Source of the DNA: Marinobacter antarcticus
GTDB lineage: Bacteria; Pseudomonadota; Gammaproteobacteria; Pseudomonadales; Oleiphilaceae
Direction: 5' to 3'
DNA: 64,000 nucleotides
Assembly (NCBI RefSeq): GCF_011049865.1
Contig: NZ_DRGY01000057.1
Span: 56,780-120,779 of the forward strand
Below, piece by piece: positions 27,897 through 36,784 of this stretch. The notes beneath the pieces are model-generated. The model was given only the letters and a program-made list of their open reading frames with translations. It made no database searches and was not told where the DNA came from. Within the stretch, counting starts at the first letter, position 1. Each line of letters opens with the position of its first letter. The translations under genes and the position numbers were made by a program.

Positions 27897-28790
27897 TCAC
27901 GGCCGCATCATAAAATCTTCCACGGGTTGGGATAGCAATTCCCGCAGAGCCGGGCTTTCGAACTGACGCCGTATGCTGATCGCATAAAATTCTTCATAGA
28001 CGCCTGGTAGTGCGCCGTAATCAAACAAATCCCCGTTTCTGAGTTCATCGCGCACAACCACCGGAGGCAGAACCGCAAAGTGCCCGGAATCCCGGGCAAG
28101 CAACCGCATCATGGCCATATCGTCTACCTCCGCGACGAGCAGCGGGCGTACTTTGTGGTATTCGCAGAGTTGGTCAAACGCTTGCCGAATATTGTTGTCT
28201 GCGCCCGGCACAATAAGGCTGCGGCCTTCAAGAAAATCCGGAAAGATCACTTCCTGGCCTGAATTCGGTGGCCCGATAATACTGACCGATTGTCTGGAGA
28301 TCAGCCGGGAACGCCAAGGATTGGTCTCATCACCGCGCACGGGTTGGTTGGAAAGAATAAGGTCTAATCTGTGCGCGGATAACCGCCTGAGCAATTCGTT
28401 AATGTCACTGCTTTGCAGGCTGAATTCGAGATTTTCCCTTCCCAGTAGGGGTTGCAGGAAAGCTTCCTGGAAATTTCTGGACAGCGTTGCCACCGCTCCG
28501 ATACGTAAAACCTCGCGGCTTACCTGCACTCCGGATGCAAAAACGGCCGACAGTTCTTCGCCCTTGCGAAAGATCTCCTCGGCGTAAGAAAACGCCATTC
28601 TTCCAGCTTCAGACAGCCTGAGGCGGCGCCCCTCACGGATAAACAAATCGTGCCCGAGGCTGTCTTCCAGTTTGCGTATTTGCCCCGACAACGCCGATTG
28701 CGAGATATGCAAAGCCTTGGCTGCCCGGGTCAGGTGCCCCGTGCGGGCAACCATCCAGAAATAATGCAGGTGGTGATAGTTCAGTTTCAT
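27897..28790 (-). CDS. LysR-family regulator divergent from dabBA
   Basis: A 297-residue LTTR. The helix-turn-helix at the N-terminus reads HYFWMVARTGHLTRAAKALHISQSALSGQIRKLE, much like NhaR-type regulators; the C-terminal effector domain starts near residue 90 (VLRIGAVATLSRNFQEAFLQPLL). It sits 124 bp from the dabB start on the opposite strand, the classic layout for an LTTR that controls its divergent neighbour. Its signal may relate to inorganic carbon or pH, but that is inference. Confidence 0.9.
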   Translation of the reverse strand: MKLNYHHLHYFWMVARTGHLTRAAKALHISQSALSGQIRKLEDSLGHDLFIREGRRLRLSEAGRMAFSYAEEIFRKGEELSAVFASGVQVSREVLRIGAVATLSRNFQEAFLQPLLGRENLEFSLQSSDINELLRRLSAHRLDLILSNQPVRGDETNPWRSRLISRQSVSIIGPPNSGQEVIFPDFLEGRSLIVPGADNNIRQAFDQLCEYHKVRPLLVAEVDDMAMMRLLARDSGHFAVLPPVVVRDELRNGDLFDYGALPGVYEEFYAISIRRQFESPALRELLSQPVEDFMMRP

Positions 28791-28811
28791 AGGGTGCTCT
28801 TACGATTTAAT

Positions 28812-28830
28812 CGTTCTAAAAAAAAGAACG
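28812..28830. promoter_or_regulatory. Inverted repeat in the LysR-dabB intergenic region, possible LTTR operator
   Basis: CGTTCT and AGAACG form a perfect 6-bp inverted repeat separated by seven A residues, 22 bp from the lysR start and about 85 bp from dabB. It is a plausible autoregulatory site. The A-tract between the arms would bend the DNA. Confidence 0.5.
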
Positions 28831-28914
28831 TAAAGTTCATTATAAACCATTTTTTAAATCAGTCTATTCACAGCAAAATAGGCACAAGTTAATGAAATCA
28901 GGAGAAAGACACCC

Positions 28915-30534
28915 ATGAGCAATCTTGCTTTATTTTTATCAACTCTGGCATTGCTGGCCTGGCTAGCGGCACCGGCGACCCTTGCTGTGCTGGCCGGTTT
29001 CAGCGCCTGGACCCGAAATCCGCTGAAGTTGAACCATTGCTGGCGCCTGGCGGAAACGCTGCTGGTGTTCTCTATGGGTACAACGCTGTTGCTTGCCGCA
29101 GCACTTCTGATTGATCTCCAAAGCACTTCTGCCATCAGTTCGCTGGCCGTGCCTGGACGTTGGTTTGGCCTTTTCCCTACTGGGATAGCCGCCTGGATGG
29201 CCTTGATGGTGGGGTTTATAGGCTGGGTGATTCTGCGTTTTTCGGAGCGTTACCTGCGCGGTGATCCGGGGCGCGAGCGTTTCCAGCCCTGGTTTTTGCT
29301 GACGATTGCCTGTGTGCTGGCGCTGATTATGACCAATAACCTGTTAGTGCTGGCAGGCGCCTGGGTTGGAGTCAGTATCTCCCTGCACCAACTGCTGACG
29401 CTTTACCCGGAGCGGCCGCAGGCGCGGATGGCGGCGGTGCAGAAATTCATCGTCAGCCGGTTCGGAGATGCCCTTGTGGTTGGTGGTGTGGTGTTGCTTT
29501 ATCTGCACCATGGCACGTTTTACCTGCCGGATATGATCCTGGCCCAAAACGCTGCGCCGTCGTCTTCACTGGCGCTCACATTTGCGTCTGTGGCGTTTGC
29601 GCTGGCGGCCATCCTCAAGTGTGCCCAGATACCGTTTCACGGCTGGTTGTTGCGGGTTATGGAAGCGCCAACGCCGGTATCTGCGCTGCTACACGCGGGT
29701 GTTATCAATCTGGGAGGATTTCTCTGGTTGCGCCTGTTCCCGGTTTTTGATGGCTTTACGGTGGGGCACCTTATCTTGCTGGTTATTGGCGGGCTAACGG
29801 CCGTTATTGCGGTGCTCACCATGATGACTCAATACTCGGTAAAGCATGCACTGGCGTGGTCCACCTGTTCCCAAATGGGTTTTATGTTGTTCGAGATCGG
29901 CATGGGAGCCTACACGCTGGCATTGCTGCATCTGCTGGCGCACTCACTGTACAAAGCGCATTCGTTTCTTGCGTCGGGCCGCACAGTTAAAGCGTCTGCG
30001 GTTGGCGTGTTTGCACGGGAACGCTCGTTCTCAGGGCTGTTTTGGGCCCTTCTGACCGGTGGTTTGTCAGCGGCTATTCTGCTGCAGTTCCCCGCTTTAA
30101 TTGAGGGTAATGTGGTGTTCGGTGCATTGTTGGTGCTTGCCGTATCGAGTGCCGTCATCGCGGTGCCGCCGGGCGCGACGACTTTATCAAGAGCCCGCAT
30201 AGCGTTACTCGCTCTGCTTCTTGTTCCTGCTTACGGCGTACTCCACGCGCTGGTGGGGCCGGCAGTGCCTGATCACGCACAGTTTGAGATTCCGTTCGTT
30301 GCCTACGGCATAGCGTTGGCGTTCATGGGTGTGCTTGTGAGCATGTCAGCGCTCATCTTGCATGGAGGCCAGAGCAGGCTATCCAGGGATTTGTGGAAAC
30401 ACTTCAGTAAGGGTCTGTATCTGGAACTGATGTTTGATCGGGTTACCCATCGCCTGGCGTCGGAAGCACTCAACGCTCCGAACATGCTGAAAAGAATTCC
30501 ACACCACCCGTTTACCATGGAGAAGAGATCATGA
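28915..30534 (+). CDS. dabB: DabB, proton-channel subunit of the DAB inorganic-carbon accumulator (NuoL/MrpA-like)
   Basis: A 539-residue polytopic membrane protein of the complex I antiporter-like family. Hallmarks are the Lys and His residues in the TM blocks AFALAAILKCAQIPFHGWLLRVMEAPTPVSALLHAGVINLGGFLW and TMMTQYSVKHALAWSTCSQMGFM (about 225-320). No other nuo or mrp gene is nearby; the gene overlaps dabA by four bases (ATGA). In the DAB system DabB carries the cation flow that drives DabA to trap CO2 as bicarbonate in the cytoplasm. An AGGAGA site lies upstream of the ATG. Confidence 0.92.
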   Translation: MSNLALFLSTLALLAWLAAPATLAVLAGFSAWTRNPLKLNHCWRLAETLLVFSMGTTLLLAAALLIDLQSTSAISSLAVPGRWFGLFPTGIAAWMALMVGFIGWVILRFSERYLRGDPGRERFQPWFLLTIACVLALIMTNNLLVLAGAWVGVSISLHQLLTLYPERPQARMAAVQKFIVSRFGDALVVGGVVLLYLHHGTFYLPDMILAQNAAPSSSLALTFASVAFALAAILKCAQIPFHGWLLRVMEAPTPVSALLHAGVINLGGFLWLRLFPVFDGFTVGHLILLVIGGLTAVIAVLTMMTQYSVKHALAWSTCSQMGFMLFEIGMGAYTLALLHLLAHSLYKAHSFLASGRTVKASAVGVFARERSFSGLFWALLTGGLSAAILLQFPALIEGNVVFGALLVLAVSSAVIAVPPGATTLSRARIALLALLLVPAYGVLHALVGPAVPDHAQFEIPFVAYGIALAFMGVLVSMSALILHGGQSRLSRDLWKHFSKGLYLELMFDRVTHRLASEALNAPNMLKRIPHHPFTMEKRS

Positions 30535-32996
30535 TGGATTCAAGCGCCTGGCAGAACGCCATTAATCGGGCCTGCGGGCTGATTGCGCCAGTTTGGCCAT
30601 TGGACCAGTGGATTGCCGTTAATCCGTTCTGGGGTTTGCGTCATCAACCTGTGAAGTACTCTGAGCGCTTGCTGGAGAAAAGAGCCGGCTTCTCGTTTCT
30701 TATGCCGGTCGCCTTTTACCGAGAAGCCTGGGAAGGTGGGAGAATTACCGACGCAGATGTGAAAGCAAGTCTTGAAGAAAGCGGTCTAACATACAGTTTG
30801 CAATCACTTTTTGATGTGCTTAAACAAAACGAACAACCCGGCGAATCGTTTCACTATTCCGTTCTGGATGTGTTCCCAGGCAACTCTGAAGGGCTGAAAG
30901 CAACCGACGCGGTGTGTGAAGGCGTTGGCCGATTGTGTGGTGCCTATTTTGACAGCCGCCAAGCGAGATGGCCTTCTGGAGAACATCAGAGCGGGCAGGG
31001 CGGTTTGTTCGAATTCTGGCTCGAATCTGCGCGTCAGGATCTTTCGCTGGATTACCGGGCCGGCGTTCCCGGCGCTCGTGCCAAGCTGAAAGCCGTGCCC
31101 GAAAGCCAGGCTGAGGCCGTTGAGAAAGCCGTCAATCTCCTGAACCTGAACCCGGATGAACTGGAAGCGCTTTGTCACAGTCTGCTATTGCGTTTGCTTG
31201 GATGGGCTTCGTGGAGCAGCGGAGTCGACTGGCGGGCAGGCCTTGCGGGCGACGGAGCCTATGGCGCCTGTGAATCCCTGCTCAGTATTTTGTTGGTGTG
31301 GGAATCGGTTGGTTTGGCGTGCGCGACCAATGAGCACATCGTTGCGAACGCTGAAGCCTGGGCGAAAATTCGTCATAACTGGCAAACCGCTGATGAAAGC
31401 GGTCCAGAGGATAAACTGCTCTGGATCTGGCAGCGTGCCTACGAGATCGGATACCAGAAAGCGCTTTACCAGATTCTCCAGACCACCGCGCTTGAAGAAT
31501 CTGCTAGCGATCGTGTTCGAACCGGCTCCGAGTCGGTTGCCAACGTTCAGGCTGTATTCTGTATCGACGTGCGCTCCGAAGTGATGAGACGGCATCTGGA
31601 AAATCACAATTCGCGCATTCGTACGCTCGGGTTTGCCGGTTTTTTTGGCTTGCCAATAGCGCATCAGAGCCACGGCCCGTTTTCAGAGGTGCCGCGGTTA
31701 CCTGGGCTGCTCGCGCCGGCTTATCGTCTTATTGATACCCAGGGAAGCGCGAAAGACGACCACGCATTGAACCGCACGCTGGATCAACGGGAAATAACCC
31801 GCGAGTCTGTGCGTAAAGCAAAATACAGCAGCCTTTCGACCTTTACCCTGGTTGAAACCACCGGTCTTGCCTGGGCCTGGAAGCTGTTGAAGGACAGCCT
31901 TCATCAGAGGCCTACACGGCAAACCGAAGGTCCAGACCTGGTGGAAGGCAAGCTTGTGCATCATTTGGGGGGCGATCCTCTGGCGGTCCCTGAGAAAGTG
32001 AAGCTGGTCGCCGGATTCCTGAAGGGCATGTCGCTTACCCACAGTTTTGCACCTTTACTGGTGTTTGTTGGGCACGGCACAAAAACTGACAACAACCCCA
32101 ACCATGCCGGTATGGCTTGTGGCGCCTGTGGTGGCCAAAGCGGCGGCGTGAATGCCAGGTTGGCGGCGGCATTATTCAATGACTCGCAGGTGCGTGAAGG
32201 CCTTGCCGAAGCCGGTATTCACGTGCCGGATACAACGTTTGCGATTGCGGCAGAGCATTGTACCGTTACCGACGAGGTGACCTTATTTGATCGTGACCAG
32301 ATTCCCGCGTCGCATCGTGCGTTGATGACCGAGTTGGAGTCCTCCTTTCTTCAGGCCGGGATAGAGGCAAGAAAGGAGAGGGCCACACCCCTTAAATTAA
32401 ACGGCTTGGATGACAACGAATTGCTGGCCGCTATGAGCCAGAGAGCACTGGACTGGTCTGAAGTTCGGCCCGAATGGGGCCTTGCGAATAATGCCGCGAT
32501 GATTTTCGCCAAACGGGATATAACCCGGGGCAAGAATCTCTCGGGCAGAGTTTTCCTGCACGATTACGACCCCGAGCTGGATGCAGAAGGTCAGATTCTG
32601 GAAGCGCTCATGGCGGCCCCCATGATTGTGGGTAACTGGATCAATCTTCAGTATTTTGCTTCGGTTACGGTGCCGGAGGTTTATGGCGCCGGGAACAAGC
32701 TGCTGCACTCGGTCATTGGCGGAAACCTTGGAGTAATAGAAGGGAACGGGACCGATATGCGGATTGGCCTGCCATTGCAGTCGGTGCACGACGGCACCTA
32801 CTGGCGCCACGAACCGCTTCGTCTCACTGTGCTGGTTGATGCACCGAGGGAGCGTATTCAAGCGGTTATTGAGCGCCAGCCTGACGTTGCACAGTTAGTC
32901 CGGAACCAGTGGCTGTGGCTGCACAGACTGTTGCCCGGGGGTGAACAGGAGCGATTTCATAACGGTGAATGGCAGGGCTGCGCAGGTTATTCGTGA
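30531..32996 (+). CDS. dabA: DabA, carbonic-anhydrase-like subunit of the DAB inorganic-carbon accumulator (DUF2309)
   Basis: An 821-residue, mostly soluble protein of the DUF2309 family. By comparison with Halothiobacillus DabA the zinc-site residues are all present: Cys344 and Asp346 in FCIDVRSE, His515 in VGHGTKTDNN, and Cys530 in AGMACGACGG. DabA is thought to hydrate CO2 one way at the inner face of the membrane, coupled to DabB. Start may be ATG 30531 or the next codon ATG 30534. In heterotrophs the system supplies bicarbonate for carboxylases at low CO2. A decayed copy of its last 20 codons lies at 36722. Confidence 0.94.
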   Translation: MMDSSAWQNAINRACGLIAPVWPLDQWIAVNPFWGLRHQPVKYSERLLEKRAGFSFLMPVAFYREAWEGGRITDADVKASLEESGLTYSLQSLFDVLKQNEQPGESFHYSVLDVFPGNSEGLKATDAVCEGVGRLCGAYFDSRQARWPSGEHQSGQGGLFEFWLESARQDLSLDYRAGVPGARAKLKAVPESQAEAVEKAVNLLNLNPDELEALCHSLLLRLLGWASWSSGVDWRAGLAGDGAYGACESLLSILLVWESVGLACATNEHIVANAEAWAKIRHNWQTADESGPEDKLLWIWQRAYEIGYQKALYQILQTTALEESASDRVRTGSESVANVQAVFCIDVRSEVMRRHLENHNSRIRTLGFAGFFGLPIAHQSHGPFSEVPRLPGLLAPAYRLIDTQGSAKDDHALNRTLDQREITRESVRKAKYSSLSTFTLVETTGLAWAWKLLKDSLHQRPTRQTEGPDLVEGKLVHHLGGDPLAVPEKVKLVAGFLKGMSLTHSFAPLLVFVGHGTKTDNNPNHAGMACGACGGQSGGVNARLAAALFNDSQVREGLAEAGIHVPDTTFAIAAEHCTVTDEVTLFDRDQIPASHRALMTELESSFLQAGIEARKERATPLKLNGLDDNELLAAMSQRALDWSEVRPEWGLANNAAMIFAKRDITRGKNLSGRVFLHDYDPELDAEGQILEALMAAPMIVGNWINLQYFASVTVPEVYGAGNKLLHSVIGGNLGVIEGNGTDMRIGLPLQSVHDGTYWRHEPLRLTVLVDAPRERIQAVIERQPDVAQLVRNQWLWLHRLLPGGEQERFHNGEWQGCAGYS

Positions 32997-33028
32997 GCGG
33001 TGATTGAATAAAATCGTGTGGAAATCAT

Positions 33029-33066
33029 CAGCGCCACTAGAGGTGTACATCCCTCCAGGGGCGCTG
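33029..33066. terminator. Hairpin between convergent dabA and wrbA
   Basis: CAGCGCC pairs with GGCGCTG, and an inner GAGG/CCTC pair extends the stem across two small bulges. It sits between two convergent stops with no T-run on either side. It may end transcription from both directions or stabilise 3' ends. Confidence 0.5.
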
Positions 33067-33076
33067 TGAAAGCCTA

Positions 33077-33676
33077 TTAACCTTTCAATTTAGCGGCAAT
33101 CTGAGCAACATGTGCACCCTGATGGCGAGCGATACCCAGTTCACGCTCGTCTGGCTGGCGGGAGCCATCACCACCGGCAATCGTCGACGCGCCATAGGGC
33201 GTGCCGCCACCGACCTGAGAGACATCAAAAAGCGCCGGTGTGGTATAGCCGATGGGTACGATAACCATGCCGTGGTGCGCCAAAGTGGTCCAGGTGGAGG
33301 TGATTGTCATCTCCTGCCCACCGCCGGTGCCGGTTGAGGTGAACACACTGGCCACTTTACCGGCCAGAGCGCCCTTGGCCCAAAGGCCGCCGGTCTGGTC
33401 GAAGAACGTGCGCATTTGCCCGGTCATGTTGCCAAAGCGTGTCGGTGTGCCAACGATGATGGCGTCGTAATCCGCCAGTTCCGACGGCGTGGCCACGGGC
33501 GCATCTTGATCAACCTTGCCACCGGCCGCTTTGAATGCTTCGGCACTCATGGTTTCCGGTACACGTTTCACCGTTACCTCTACTCCAGAAACGCTACGAG
33601 CGCCCTCGGCAACTGTGTGCGCCATCGTTTCCATGTGGCCGTACATCGAATAATAAAGAACCATAATTTTAGTCAT
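33077..33676 (-). CDS. wrbA: NAD(P)H:quinone oxidoreductase, WrbA type
   Basis: A 199-residue flavodoxin-like protein. The start [16 protein letters not shown] is the FMN phosphate-binding loop, and [25 protein letters not shown] (about 75-100) and [14 protein letters not shown] are hallmark WrbA segments. It reduces quinones by two electrons and so avoids semiquinones. It is the last gene of a four-gene minus-strand run with pirin, an MDR oxidoreductase and a glutathionyl-hydroquinone reductase. Confidence 0.93.
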   Translation of the reverse strand: MTKIMVLYYSMYGHMETMAHTVAEGARSVSGVEVTVKRVPETMSAEAFKAAGGKVDQDAPVATPSELADYDAIIVGTPTRFGNMTGQMRTFFDQTGGLWAKGALAGKVASVFTSTGTGGGQEMTITSTWTTLAHHGMVIVPIGYTTPALFDVSQVGGGTPYGASTIAGGDGSRQPDERELGIARHQGAHVAQIAAKLKG

Positions 33677-33724
33677 TTTTGAGCCCTCTTTCTGTGTGAT
33701 TTGATGTGTGTCTGTGCTTCGTGC

Positions 33725-34423
33725 TTATGCCACGTCGACCAGTACAATTTCACTGTCTTCCTTTGCACTGACCTTTAATAGCTGTTCATCGCTAATGGCG
33801 ACGCCGTCGCCGGCGGAGGCTACCACTCCATTAATCTCTATCTGACCGCTGGCCGGCACCAGATAGACCTTGCGCCCGGGGGCGATGTGATATTCGGTAC
33901 TCTGACCAGCTTCCAGAGTCGCTGCGACCAGGCGAGCGTCCGTACGAATCGGCAACGCTTCATCGTCATCGGGCAGGCCGCTGGCGAGAGTCACGAATGC
34001 CCCGCTGCGCCCGCCCTTGGGAAACGGCTTGGTACCCCAGGTAGGCGGCAAACCGGTTTCACTGGGCATGATCCAGATTTGAAAGATCTGGGTCGGTTCG
34101 TCTTCTTCATTGAGCTCGCTGTGGGCGATGCCCGTTCCGGCGCTCATTACCTGAACATCGCCGGCCTCGGTACGGCCCTGATTACCAAGGTTATCCTGGT
34201 GCGTAATGGCACCTTTGCGAACGTAGGTAATGATTTCCATGTCGCGGTGTGGATGGCGTGGAAAGCCCGAATGTGGCGCGATCGTGTCATCATTCCAGAC
34301 TCTGAGGTTTCCCCAGTGCATGCGGTTGGGATCGTAGTATTCGGCAAACGAGAAATGATGGCGAGTGTCCAGCCAGCCGTGGTGGGCACCGCCCAATTCG
34401 CCGTGGGGTCGAAGTTCGATCAT
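33725..34423 (-). CDS. Pirin-family cupin protein (YhhW-like)
   Basis: A 232-residue bicupin. The metal-binding motif is seen in FPRHPHRDMEIITYVRKGAI (His58-type cluster) and SAGTGIAHSE. The start HGGW-like segment (GGAHHGWLDTRHHFSFAEYYDPNRMHWGNLRVWNDD) is typical of pirins. Several relatives, such as E. coli YhhW, have quercetin dioxygenase activity, which fits a role against phenolic or quinoid compounds in this operon. The gap to wrbA is 48 bp. Confidence 0.9.
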   Translation of the reverse strand: MIELRPHGELGGAHHGWLDTRHHFSFAEYYDPNRMHWGNLRVWNDDTIAPHSGFPRHPHRDMEIITYVRKGAITHQDNLGNQGRTEAGDVQVMSAGTGIAHSELNEEDEPTQIFQIWIMPSETGLPPTWGTKPFPKGGRSGAFVTLASGLPDDDEALPIRTDARLVAATLEAGQSTEYHIAPGRKVYLVPASGQIEINGVVASAGDGVAISDEQLLKVSAKEDSEIVLVDVA

Positions 34424-34472
34424 TGTAGAATCTCCCGTTTAATTTAAATGTTGGCTGTAACGACAGGCTGCT

Positions 34473-35444
34473 TTATGGGATCAGGATGATCTTTTCGGAG
34501 CCACCCTCATTGACTTGGTGATAGGCCGCGACGGCCTCAGAAAGTGGCCGCTCTATAAACCCATTTGGAACCGGTAAGCCGCCCTCAAATGCCGCGCCTA
34601 TTTGCCTAAGCATCTGTGCGCAATCCTCCAAGCTGTATAGCAGTGAATTGACGCCGATGATCGAGCCGCCACGACGGTATAGGTTCAGGGCAGGCACATT
34701 GACCAACCCATCTGCCGGAGCCGCAATGACCGCGATGCGCCCGAACGAATCAACCGTATTAATCGCCGCTGGTAACCAGAAGCCGGTCGTATCAAAGATC
34801 ACTTCCGGTAACTGTTGTTGGAAGTGATCTCGCGCCTGCTCTGGCAGTTGCTTCGCTTCCGGTAATTGAAACGCACGAATACCTTGCGCCTCCAGATCTT
34901 GTGCCACCTCGGCACGCCGCACGCCCATTACAACCTTGGCGCCCCTTGCGTTGCCCAGCGCTTGCGCTGCGTTGGCCACCGCGCCAGCGCCTATGATCAA
35001 CAACCGGGTGCCCGCCTGAACCTGGCTTCGTTCCAAGGCATCCCAAGCGGTGATGTAGGGAACGCCATAGGTGGCAGCCTGAGCAAAACTGAGCGATTGA
35101 GGCTTGGGCGCGACAGCATCGGCCGGCATAACCACATAGTGCGCATGACAGCCGTCACGATAGAAACCAAAGCCCTTGCCGGTGCCGCCCCAAACCGCTT
35201 TCCCCTGAAGTTCCGGTGACCCGCTCACAACCACGCCGGAGAAATCGCGCCCGGGAATGCGGGGCGTTGTGGTGTACGGAAATCGCCCAAGCACGTTTTT
35301 CACGTCGCTGGGGTTGAGGCCCGCTGCCCGAACTTCAATCAGAACCTCGCCGGCACCTGGCACAGGTGTCGGCAGATCGCGTAGTTGCAGCGAATCCAGT
35401 GTGCCGGTTGCGGAAAACTGTAAAGCTTGCATGGTAGACCTCAA
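34473..35444 (-). CDS. Zinc-independent MDR oxidoreductase (quinone oxidoreductase-like)
   Basis: A 323-residue medium-chain dehydrogenase/reductase. It has the GroES-like N-terminal domain (GEVLIEVRAAGLNPSDVKNVLGRFPY) and a nucleotide-binding fold (LLIIGAGAVANAAQALGNARGAKVVMGVRR, about 148-177). The catalytic-zinc Cys and the structural-zinc cysteines are lacking, so this is the quinone oxidoreductase/enoyl reductase branch. It lies 49 bp upstream of pirin in the same operon. Confidence 0.87.
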   Translation of the reverse strand: MRSTMQALQFSATGTLDSLQLRDLPTPVPGAGEVLIEVRAAGLNPSDVKNVLGRFPYTTTPRIPGRDFSGVVVSGSPELQGKAVWGGTGKGFGFYRDGCHAHYVVMPADAVAPKPQSLSFAQAATYGVPYITAWDALERSQVQAGTRLLIIGAGAVANAAQALGNARGAKVVMGVRRAEVAQDLEAQGIRAFQLPEAKQLPEQARDHFQQQLPEVIFDTTGFWLPAAINTVDSFGRIAVIAAPADGLVNVPALNLYRRGGSIIGVNSLLYSLEDCAQMLRQIGAAFEGGLPVPNGFIERPLSEAVAAYHQVNEGGSEKIILIP

Positions 35445-35474
35445 TCACTGGGTGTATGCCAAACTGAGCCTAAA

Positions 35475-36446
35475 TCAATCGCGCCCGTGTGGGCCGTCGA
35501 GATTTAACACCGGGCCTGCCGGCACAACGCCCGTTGGGTTGATGGTGGCGTGGCTGCGGTAATAATGCTCTTTGATATGCTTCATATTCACCGTTTCGGC
35601 CACGCCAGGCCACTGGTACAGCTCACGCACATAGCCGGCCAGGTGCGGGTAATCTTCAATCTGCTTCAAATTGCATTTGAAGTGCCCGTGATACACAGCA
35701 TCAAAGCGGATAAGCGTGGTAAACAACCGCCAGTCTGCTTCGGTGATCTGTTCGCCGAGCAGGTAACGCTGTGTCGACAAGCGCTGATCCAACCCATCCA
35801 GTGTCTCGAACAAGGGCAATACTGCCTGCTCATACGCTTCTTGAGTGGTCGCGAACCCGGCTTTGTAGACGCCGTTGTTTACGTTGTCGTAAACCTGGGC
35901 GTTGACGCTATCAATCTCCGCGCGCAGCGCCTCGGGATAATAGTCGCCAGGCTTGGCACCAATGTCGTCAAAAGCGGAGTTCAACATCCGGATAATCTCG
36001 GACGACTCGTTGCTGACAAACCGATTTTGCTTCTTATCCCAAAGTACCGGGATCGTCACGCGCCCCGTGTACTCAGGGTCGGCGGCGGTGTAGATCTGGT
36101 GCATGAAATCGGCCTGGAAGATCGGGTCTGCAACAACGCCTTCGTCCGTATCAAAGGTCCAGCCATGCTCACGCATTAACGGGTTGACCACGGACACTGA
36201 AATCATCGACTCCAGCCCTTTCAGTTTGCGAAAGATCAACGTTCTGTGTGCCCAGGGGCAGGCCAGCGAAACGTACAAATGGTAGCGTCCGGCTTCCGCC
36301 TTAAACCCGCTGTCACCGGTAGGGCCTGCACTGCCATCCGCTGTGACCCAGTTGCGAAATTGCGATTCGCCGCGAGCGAATTTGCCATTGTTGGATTTGG
36401 TGTCGTACCACTGGTCAACCCACTGACCGTTTACAAGTAGGCCCAT
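35475..36446 (-). CDS. yqjG: Glutathionyl-hydroquinone reductase (YqjG/ECM4, Xi-class GST)
   Basis: A 323-residue Xi-class glutathione transferase. The active-site motif ACPWAHRT (about 59-66, catalytic Cys) and the downstream thioredoxin-fold and helical domains (TIPVLWDKKQNRFVSNESSEIIRMLN; DWRLFTTLIRFDAVYHGHFKCN) are diagnostic. The enzyme removes glutathione from glutathionyl-hydroquinones. As first gene of the yqjG-MDR-pirin-wrbA run, and with gor in the same window, it points to defence against quinones. Confidence 0.93.
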   Translation of the reverse strand: MGLLVNGQWVDQWYDTKSNNGKFARGESQFRNWVTADGSAGPTGDSGFKAEAGRYHLYVSLACPWAHRTLIFRKLKGLESMISVSVVNPLMREHGWTFDTDEGVVADPIFQADFMHQIYTAADPEYTGRVTIPVLWDKKQNRFVSNESSEIIRMLNSAFDDIGAKPGDYYPEALRAEIDSVNAQVYDNVNNGVYKAGFATTQEAYEQAVLPLFETLDGLDQRLSTQRYLLGEQITEADWRLFTTLIRFDAVYHGHFKCNLKQIEDYPHLAGYVRELYQWPGVAETVNMKHIKEHYYRSHATINPTGVVPAGPVLNLDGPHGRD

Positions 36447-36774
36447 GATGATGTCTCCGTTTGTGTTTGAAGAGGAAGTACCCGGTCAATAAAATGCTTG
36501 CTCATGGTGTTGTCTATAAGCAACATCAGTTCATTTGTTCGATATGGGTACTATAGTTAAAAGGATTGGGAGGTAATAACGGAATGATTTGATTTTTATG
36601 ATCAGGAAAACTGAATTATAACTTCGCTTATCACTTTGGATGCACTACAGACACTCAACGCGATAGAGCGGCGACAAAGCTTTGCCGCCATTGGTCGCCT
36701 GGTGCTAGAGCAGGGCCGGCACCCGGGGGTGAACAGGAGCGGTTTTATGACGATGAATGGCAGGACGGCTCAGG
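36447..36774. other. 328-bp gene-free region upstream of yqjG
   Basis: This gap lies between the divergent-looking start of yqjG and the stop of yebG and must hold the yqjG promoter. No intact ORF is present. Its right end, from about 36722, carries the relic of the dabA 3' end described separately. The segment 36630-36720 may also be old coding DNA, but I could not match it in frame. Confidence 0.6.
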
Positions 36775-36784
36775 TTATTCCTGA
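36722..36784 (+). pseudogene. Relic of a second dabA 3' end
   Basis: These 63 bases align without gaps to the last 63 bases of the intact dabA (32934-32996); by hand count 55 of 63 match. In frame they still read PGGEQERF...EWQ..GYS and the stop. Most changes are synonymous or conservative, so this copy was under selection as a gene before the rest was lost, or comes from a related strain. It overlaps the last codons of yebG on the other strand. Confidence 0.85.

Noticed and set aside
28915-30534. dabB considered as complex I subunit NuoL or an Mrp antiporter subunit
   Set aside because: No other nuo or mrp genes are near, and it overlaps a clear dabA by four bases.
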